From Hepatocystis sp. ex Piliocolobus tephrosceles (Eukaryota > Apicomplexa > Aconoidasida > Haemosporida > Plasmodiidae): a DNA stretch of 13,997 nt. Both the position numbers and the translations under genes were made by a program. Under the pieces are notes generated by a model. That model was not told where the DNA came from, did not search any database, and saw nothing but the letters and a program-made list of their open reading frames with translations. Position 1 is the first letter of the stretch; each line of letters begins with the position of its first letter. The DNA lies in the NCBI GenBank assembly GCA_902459845.2, contig CABPSV020000336.1:344-14340 (forward strand). Reading direction: 5' to 3'. This document shows positions 9,408 through 13,997 of the stretch, one piece after another.

Positions 9408-9886
9408 GCATTCGTGTGTTGCTGTTTTTGTACAGAGAGAAAAAAAAATATATATATATATATATAATTGCACTCGTATATTTTCTTTGCATAGACTTAC
9501 ACAATTGCTAAATTAAAAGTTATATATTCACAAAGTATGTACATATATATTCATTATATATTTATTATATATTCATTTAATTTGCAGCATTTAAGAATTT
9601 TATAAACGATGGATTGTCGTTTCAAAGAGTTAATAAAAATAAGAAAATATATTTTAGAAGAAAAAATAGTAGAAACAAGTTTACTCAAAAATATAGAACA
9701 ATAAATTCATTAAATGCCTTGGACGATGACGTTAAAAAAGTTATAGCAAAACAGTTGTCTGTTGATGAAGATAAAATAAAAAATGAATCAAATTTTATAA
9801 AAGTAAAAAAAAAAATATCCACTTGTGAATATATATGTATGCGTTTATTTATAATCTCATTAATGTTAACCATGTTAGATATGTTT

Positions 9887-9921
<35 letters not shown>

Positions 9922-10210
9922 ACCATACATGTGTTATTTTTATTTTCATACATACATTCGTTTTTTTTTTTTTTTTACTTTTACACACTTTTATAAACTT
10001 TTATTCGATTTATACAATCGCTTTTTTATTTTTTTATTTTTTTTTTTATTTTTTTAGGACTTGGGAGCAGACAGCCTTGATTCTGTAGAACTAATTATGG
10101 CCTTAGAAGAAAAATTTAATGTGACAATATCCGACCAAGACGCTCTTAAAATTACCTCTGTTCAAGAGGCCATTGATTTTATTGAAAAAAATCAAAAAAA
10201 AGATACTTAA
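9293..10210 (+). CDS. ACP: Apicoplast acyl carrier protein precursor, three exons
   Basis: Joining 9293-9338, 9588-9802 and 10058-10210 gives a 137-residue protein. Acyl carrier protein carries growing acyl chains on a 4'-phosphopantetheine arm in type II fatty acid synthesis; in Plasmodium this pathway is in the apicoplast. Residues 1-16 ([16 protein letters not shown]) form a signal peptide. Residues 17-56 form a transit peptide with 12 Lys/Arg and one acidic residue. Residues 57-137 are the carrier domain, with [12 protein letters not shown] at 88-99; Ser93 is the attachment site, and the acidic helix II ([17 protein letters not shown]) is intact. Both introns are GT-AG, and every splice junction keeps the frame. 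The start is the first Met of the signal peptide. The length equals the P. falciparum protein as I recall it. A very sure call. Confidence 0.97.
9339..9587 (+). other. ACP: Intron 1 of ACP (phase 1)
   Basis: The donor is G|GTATAT and the acceptor TTTGCAG|CA; length 249 nt. It contains (TA)n tracts around 9371-9392 and 9450-9467. The junction is inside codon 16, exactly where the signal peptide ends. Using the earlier GT at 9332 would put a stop soon after the junction, so this donor is preferred. Confidence 0.92.
9803..10057 (+). other. ACP: Intron 2 of ACP (phase 0)
   Basis: The donor is AAA|GTAAAA and the acceptor is a long T-rich tract ending TTTTTTAG|GAC; length 255 nt. It includes a run of about 30 T near 9889-9918. 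It interrupts the carrier domain directly before Asp88 of DLGADSL, so a transcript keeping this intron would lack the phosphopantetheine serine. Confidence 0.94.
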
Positions 10211-10258
10211 TAAAATAATAAAATTAGTTTGTTTAACATTCAAAAATTAATTTATATT

Positions 10259-10378
10259 AAACATTTAAACAAACATTTAAACAAACATTTAAACAAACAT
10301 TTAAACAAACATTTAAACAAACATTTAAACAAACATTTAAACAAACATTTAAACAAACATTTAAACAAACATTTAAAC
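10259..10378. repeat. 12-bp minisatellite (aacatttaaaca), about ten copies
   Basis: About ten nearly perfect head-to-tail copies of a 12-bp unit begin some 50 nt after the ACP stop codon, so they probably sit in its 3' untranslated region. Each unit contains the palindrome TTTAAA. Two shorter cgtttaaa copies and a poly-A run follow. Confidence 0.92.
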
Positions 10379-10394
10379 ATTTAAACGTTTAAAC

Positions 10395-10426
<32 letters not shown>

Positions 10427-10890
10427 TGAACAATGTATATATATACATATATATTATATGTCTCATAAAAAAAAATGTCAATTGTTTACACCCATGTATA
10501 TGCATTTTACACATTTGTAAATGTATATGTGTGGATATATGTTTATTTTGAAATTAGGTATTTTATTAAAGCTTATATTTATATATATATTTGTATATAT
10601 AACACATATATACTTGTGTATATATGTCCACATTTTTTTTTTTTTTACCTATTTTTTTATAACAATTTTAATCTGTGTTGTTAATATATGTACATATATA
10701 CATGTATATAGTATTTTTTATATGTCTTGTTTTTACTATATAATAAGCAAATTATTAAAAACAAAAAAATTCAAATACCATTCATTTTATATCAGAAAAT
10801 GGTTAATATATAAATACATATATATATATATATATATATAAACTAAACTTTACTAAGATTTAAAAAAGTTTTATTTGTAAGCAAAAGCTA

Positions 10891-10925
<35 letters not shown>

Positions 10926-11317
10926 CTCTCCAATGATAATTGGGTACATATATAATATATATTTAATATATTTAAAACTGGTGAAAATGCATAAAAGTAC
11001 TTTTTCAAGTGAGGGAAGTCTAATTTATGGGAATCGTTTTATTACTAATTTCACTCTACTACTGAGTTCTTTGATTATACTTACTTTTTTTCATTTTACC
11101 CTTTTTTTCATTTTTCTCTTTTTTATTTTTTCATTTTTTTATATTCTTTTTTTTTTATTTTTCCCCTTTTTTATCTTTTCCTTTTTTTATTTTTTACTTA
11201 TTTGCTTTTTTATTTTTACTTGTGATATTATTCACGGTTTTTACGAAGCACGGTATGTTCTTTTTGTGTAAATATATTGTTGAAGCTTGTTAAAGCTTGT
11301 TACAAAAAAAAAGAGAG

Positions 11318-11365
<48 letters not shown>
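11318..11365. repeat. A48 homopolymer
   Basis: An uninterrupted run of 48 A, preceded by a short agagag stretch and a duplicated agcttgtta. Confidence 0.9.
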
Positions 11366-11369
<4 letters not shown>

Positions 11370-11567
11370 GTTTTAAACGTTGTTAGAGCTTATTAAAAAC
11401 AAAATATTTTATTTTTATTTTTTTTTTATTTTTTTTGTAATAGAGAATAAACTACATAATATAAGCAGTTCGTCAAGAGGTAGTAATTTTATAACATTGG
11501 AAAAAAGAAAAAAAAACAAATAAATAAACAAATAAACAAGTTAGTTCATAAATAGGTACCTAAATAT

Positions 11568-11735
11568 ATGAAGAAGCAAAATGGACACACAGTAAGTAAA
11601 TATATAAAATCGCTAAGTTACCTTTTGTTTTTCATTTGTCAATATTTTTTTTTTCGTTCTAATTGTTTTTGTTATATGTTTAAAAATATATTAATAAAAC
11701 TACACACACAGTCATTTGTGGGCCCTTTTATATGA
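11568..11735 (+). other. 55-codon upstream ORF or 5' leader with a strong splice-donor-like site
   Basis: ATG 11568 opens a 55-codon frame beginning MKKQNGHTVSKYIKSL and ending at TGA 11733-11735. At 11592 the sequence ACA|GTAAGT is an excellent donor match, so 11592 could begin an intron in the 5' leader of the recycling factor. A second ATG (11581) opens only ATG-GAC-ACA-CAG-TAA. I do not recognise a product. This could be leader RNA, a small ORF, or an untranslated first exon. Confidence 0.35.
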
Positions 11736-11770
11736 ATTTTTTTTTTTTTTTAATTAATCAAAAAAAAAGT

Positions 11771-11886
11771 AAATAAGTGAGTAAATGAATAAATAAGTTA
11801 GTAGATGAGTAAATAAGTTAGTAGATGAGTAAATAAGTGAGTAAATGAGCAAATAAGTGAGTAAATAAGTGAGTAAATAAGAGAGT
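11771..11886 (+). repeat. 20-bp then 12-bp leader repeat carrying four tripeptide uORFs
   Basis: Four in-phase 20-mers (11771-11850; consensus aaataagtgagtaaatgagt) are followed by three 12-mers (11851-11886). Each 20-mer holds one ATG (11785, 11805, 11825, 11845). Because the next unit begins aaataa, each ATG opens a minimal ORF: ATG-AAT-AAA-TAA once and ATG-AG[T/C]-AAA-TAA three times. The array lies 94-209 nt before the recycling factor ATG, so it is probably in its 5' leader. The tandem structure is certain; any regulatory role is inference. Confidence 0.85.
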
Positions 11887-11926
11887 AAGTAGGGATAAAA
11901 ATAATACTAAGTAGGGGAGGGAGGAA

Positions 11927-11954
11927 GAAAAACGAAAAACGAAAAACGAAAAAC
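11927..11954 (+). repeat. 7-bp repeat gaaaaac, four copies
   Basis: Four perfect copies directly follow a purine-rich stretch (gtaggggagggaggaag) and lie 25 nt before the recycling factor start codon. Confidence 0.9.
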
Positions 11955-11966
11955 ACAAAAAATAAT

Positions 11967-12023
11967 ATGCTAAACAAAAATGCTGATAAACTATCCCCTA
12001 CTGTTTGTGCTGTTTTTCTTTAA
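11967..12023 (+). other. 18-codon upstream ORF overlapping the recycling factor start
   Basis: ATG 11967 opens an 18-codon frame (begins MLNKNADKLS, stop TAA 12021-12023) in another frame. It spans the ATG at 11980, so ribosomes starting here would pass the main start and stop inside the gene. The main ATG has the context aaaaATGc, typical of Plasmodium. Confidence 0.6.
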
Positions 12024-13332
12024 CATAAAAAACATTTTCTACTGCTTATATATCAATACAAATAAACATACAACAAATAATCCCTTTTCAATAGATACTA
12101 TTTTTTATCAAAAACAGAAGAAAAAACAAAATCGAAAATATGTACATAATTTTATAAACGCACAAAATAATAAAATAAATATTAACATTAAAAAAAAAAA
12201 AAAACATTTATTGTTAGTTAATAAACACAAAAAACATAACAAAAAAAAAAAAACAACAGAAACAACAGAAACAACAGAAACAACAGGAACAACAGGAACA
12301 ACAGGAACAACAGAAACAACAGGAACAACAGAAACAACAATAAATGAAATTAACATAAATAAAAAATTATCCCCAAATAAACACACATTTATTAATTATG
12401 AAAAAAAAGAAGAAAACGACAGTAATAATAAAAAAACTGGTATTGTAAAATATACAAACAAAAATGCCAACGAACAATTAAATGATAAAAAAAATGAAAA
12501 ATATCAAAAATATGTAAATAAACAACCTAATATATTAAATTTTAAAAATTGCAAAGTTAAAAATGATGCAAATAATGGAACAGACATAGACACATTTGAA
12601 GATGAGAATAATTTTATAGAAGAAACAGATCAAATAAGAGACAAGTCATATAACATAACGGATTATACTAAAAAAAATGGAGAAAAAAATAAAGAAGAAG
12701 ATGAAAAAAATGATCAAAAAAATAATGAAGAAACTGGAGAGGAAGAAAGAACAGATACCAAAAAGGAAGTCGGTGATGACGACGAAGTAATAACAGAAGA
12801 AAACTTCTTAGAACTTAGTAAAATGTGCGAAGAAAATATGAACAAAGTTTATAATTATTTAAAAAAAGAGTCATACAGATTCAATTTAACAAATGTTTCG
12901 AGTAGTATGTTCGAAAATGAAAAAGTTAAAATAAATGAACAAATATATGTAATAAAACATATATGTCATATTAAAAAAAAAAATAATTTATTTACTATTA
13001 CTCCATATGACCCTTATTTTGTTAATTTTATTTATACCCATTTTTTAAAAGAATTTAAAGAAATAAATTTTTATATAAAAGACAAATCTGTATATGCCGT
13101 TATACCTCCTATATCAGAACAGCTAAAAAATGAAATAAAAATAAAAATAAAAAGTAAAATAGAAGATTCGAAAGTGGTATTACGAAACATTAGAAAAAAA
13201 ATTATGGAAAAATTAGAAAAAATCAAAAATAAAATTGGAAAAGATATTTATTTTAAGCAAAAAAATCTCATACAAAGTTTGCATGATCAAACAAAAAAGA
13301 AAATAGAAAAGATTTTCGAAGAGTCGAAATGA
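11980..13332 (+). CDS. RRF: Ribosome recycling factor, probably apicoplast, with long N-terminal extension
   Basis: A single-exon 450-residue protein. Ribosome recycling factor splits the post-termination 70S complex with EF-G in bacteria and organelles. Residues about 272-450 match the family: the strongest block is 374-416, VIPPISEQLKNEIK then DSKVVLRNIRKKIMEKLEK, parallel to the bacterial VPLPPLTEERRKDL and VAVRNVRRDANDKVK segments; Arg405 corresponds to the important Arg of the latter. The usual RTGRASP segment is not recognisable after Arg300. Residues 1-24 are hydrophobic (MLINYPLLFVLFFFNI...), suiting a signal peptide, and 25-90 are rich in Lys and Asn, suiting an apicoplast transit peptide; a mitochondrial role is less likely. 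A TT[E/G] repeat (92-120) and an acidic stretch (about 236-275) follow. Family length is about 185, so some 270 residues are extra. An in-frame stop three codons upstream fixes this as the first Met. Confidence 0.87.
   Translation: MLINYPLLFVLFFFNIKNIFYCLYINTNKHTTNNPFSIDTIFYQKQKKKQNRKYVHNFINAQNNKININIKKKKKHLLLVNKHKKHNKKKKTTETTETTETTGTTGTTGTTETTGTTETTINEININKKLSPNKHTFINYEKKEENDSNNKKTGIVKYTNKNANEQLNDKKNEKYQKYVNKQPNILNFKNCKVKNDANNGTDIDTFEDENNFIEETDQIRDKSYNITDYTKKNGEKNKEEDEKNDQKNNEETGEEERTDTKKEVGDDDEVITEENFLELSKMCEENMNKVYNYLKKESYRFNLTNVSSSMFENEKVKINEQIYVIKHICHIKKKNNLFTITPYDPYFVNFIYTHFLKEFKEINFYIKDKSVYAVIPPISEQLKNEIKIKIKSKIEDSKVVLRNIRKKIMEKLEKIKNKIGKDIYFKQKNLIQSLHDQTKKKIEKIFEESK
12253..12339 (+). 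repeat. 9-bp coding repeat, TT[E/G] tripeptides
   Basis: Nine TT[E/G] units in the order E-E-E-G-G-G-E-G-E plus a final TT, in the N-terminal extension of the recycling factor (residues 92-120). The units differ only by GAA versus GGA, so the array is otherwise perfectly homogeneous. Confidence 0.92.
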
Positions 13333-13997
13333 GTTCTTTTCTTTCATTTTTTCTTTTTCTCTTTTTTTCTTTTTTTCTTTTTCTTTTTCTTTTTTTTTTT
13401 TTTTTTTGTGTTATATGATCTTATAAGTAATATTGCACTGTTAATGACATGATATTATCTTCCTTTTTTGTTTCGTACATTTATCATGAAAAAATTGTTT
13501 CCAATTATTATCATTATTATTGTTATTATTATTATTCATTTTTTTTTTTTTCAATTTTTTTCAATTTTTTTCAATTTTTTTCAATTTTTTTCAAATTTTT
13601 TTCAAATTTTTTTTTAAAAATTATTTTTCAAAAAGATATTAGCAAAAAGAAATTAGTAAAAGGATATGAACAAAAAGATATGAACAAAAAGATATGAACA
13701 AAAATAGACATATCAAAAGGTTTTTTTAAAAAAAAAAAAAAAAAAAAAGGATATGTAACATAAATACATGTGCAACATGTATTTATTCACATTTATTAAC
13801 AAACTCGTGTTTAATTAAATTTACTAATTATTTTAAGACATTTTATTTTTTATTTTTTATTATTTTTTTTTTTTTTATCATACTTAAATGTATCCTAAAA
13901 GTTTGATGTGTGTTCCTGAGTCAGAGTAAGTAATTCTACATAAGAAAAAAAAAAAAAGATTAAAAAAAGATTAAAAAAAGATTAAAAAAAGATTAAA
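13333..13997. other. Downstream flank of the recycling factor, no gene seen
   Basis: Directly after the stop codon comes a pyrimidine tract of ctttttt units (to about 13407), then an Asn-like tat/att-rich stretch, a 10-bp tcaatttttt repeat (about 13551-13590, lengthening to 12 bp), a 14-bp gaacaaaaagatat repeat (about 13627-13705, degenerate at its left end), a run of about 20 A near 13729-13748, and T-rich sequence. I see no coding or RNA gene. A less A+T-rich patch, tcctgagtcagagtaagt at 13913-13930, might belong to a feature beyond the right edge. Confidence 0.7.
13958..13997. repeat. 11-bp minisatellite at the right edge, cut by the window
   Basis: Copies of gattaaaaaaa start at 13958, 13969, 13980 and 13991; the array continues beyond the window. 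Confidence 0.88.

Larger units (their letters stand above)
10211..11567. other. Intergenic region between ACP and the recycling factor, no gene seen
   Basis: It holds the ACP 3' flank, a 12-bp minisatellite, A28 (10399-10426), an (AT)n tract (10817-10840), T30 (10893-10922), a pyrimidine-rich stretch at about 11083-11220, and A48 (11318-11365). A 112-codon frame at 10933-11271 is mostly Phe, Leu and Ile from T-runs and I do not consider it a gene. The recycling factor promoter must lie toward the right end. Confidence 0.75.

Noticed and set aside
9803..9922. Read-through of ACP exon 2 into intron 2 as the natural C-terminus
   Set aside because: It would lack the DSL serine, and the GT-AG splice restores a perfect carrier protein domain in exon 3.
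10259..10378. CRISPR-like array
   Set aside because: Units are directly adjacent with no spacers and the genome is eukaryotic; it is a minisatellite.
10933..11271. 112-codon plus-strand frame as a membrane protein gene
   Set aside because: The apparent membrane segments are Phe/Leu/Ile from T-rich DNA; base composition is that of the intergenic region and no homology is recognised.
11568..11591. MKKQNGHT as the true first exon of the recycling factor
   Set aside because: The main frame is closed by a stop three codons before ATG 11980, so a spliced join would have to land inside the gene and remove the signal peptide.
11911..11927. G-quadruplex in the purine-rich leader stretch
   Set aside because: Only two runs of three or more G are present, not the four needed.

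Overview
The window is extremely A+T-rich: 30-48 nt poly-A/T runs and (AT)n tracts lie between genes, and the proteins are rich in Asn and Lys with low-complexity insertions. Together with two proteins carrying apicoplast-type leaders, this points to a malaria parasite (Plasmodium nuclear chromosome). From memory, the gene order (acid phosphatase, acyl carrier protein, ribosome recycling factor) matches a P. falciparum chromosome 2 neighbourhood. The acyl carrier protein is close to, but not the same as, the P. falciparum sequence as I remember it, so another Plasmodium species is likely. I cannot name the species.

Layout. (1) 1-5555, minus strand: one uninterrupted reading frame of 1,851 codons, running off the left edge. 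It is a giant histidine acid phosphatase-like protein in which the family motifs are separated by more than a thousand residues of charged, Asn-rich and short tandem repeats; two active-site positions look substituted. (2) 5556-9292: 3.7 kb divergent intergenic region holding only simple repeats. (3) 9293-10210, plus strand: three-exon gene for the apicoplast acyl carrier protein, 137 aa. (4) 10211-11979: intergenic region and the leader of the next gene, with a ten-copy 12-bp repeat and a 20-nt-periodic array of four tripeptide upstream ORFs. (5) 11980-13332, plus strand: single-exon 450-aa ribosome recycling factor with a long N-terminal extension, probably apicoplast. (6) 13333-13997: simple-repeat downstream sequence.

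How the genes relate. The two plus-strand genes probably both serve the apicoplast, one in type II fatty acid synthesis and the other in organellar translation, but nothing suggests they are co-transcribed. The phosphatase-like gene is transcribed away from them and shows no obvious plastid leader.

The most interesting points are the expanded phosphatase-like protein with a Gln where the catalytic Asp is expected, the regular array of mini upstream ORFs before the recycling factor, the match between exons and targeting domains in the carrier protein gene, and the absence of the canonical RTGRASP-type motif in the recycling factor.
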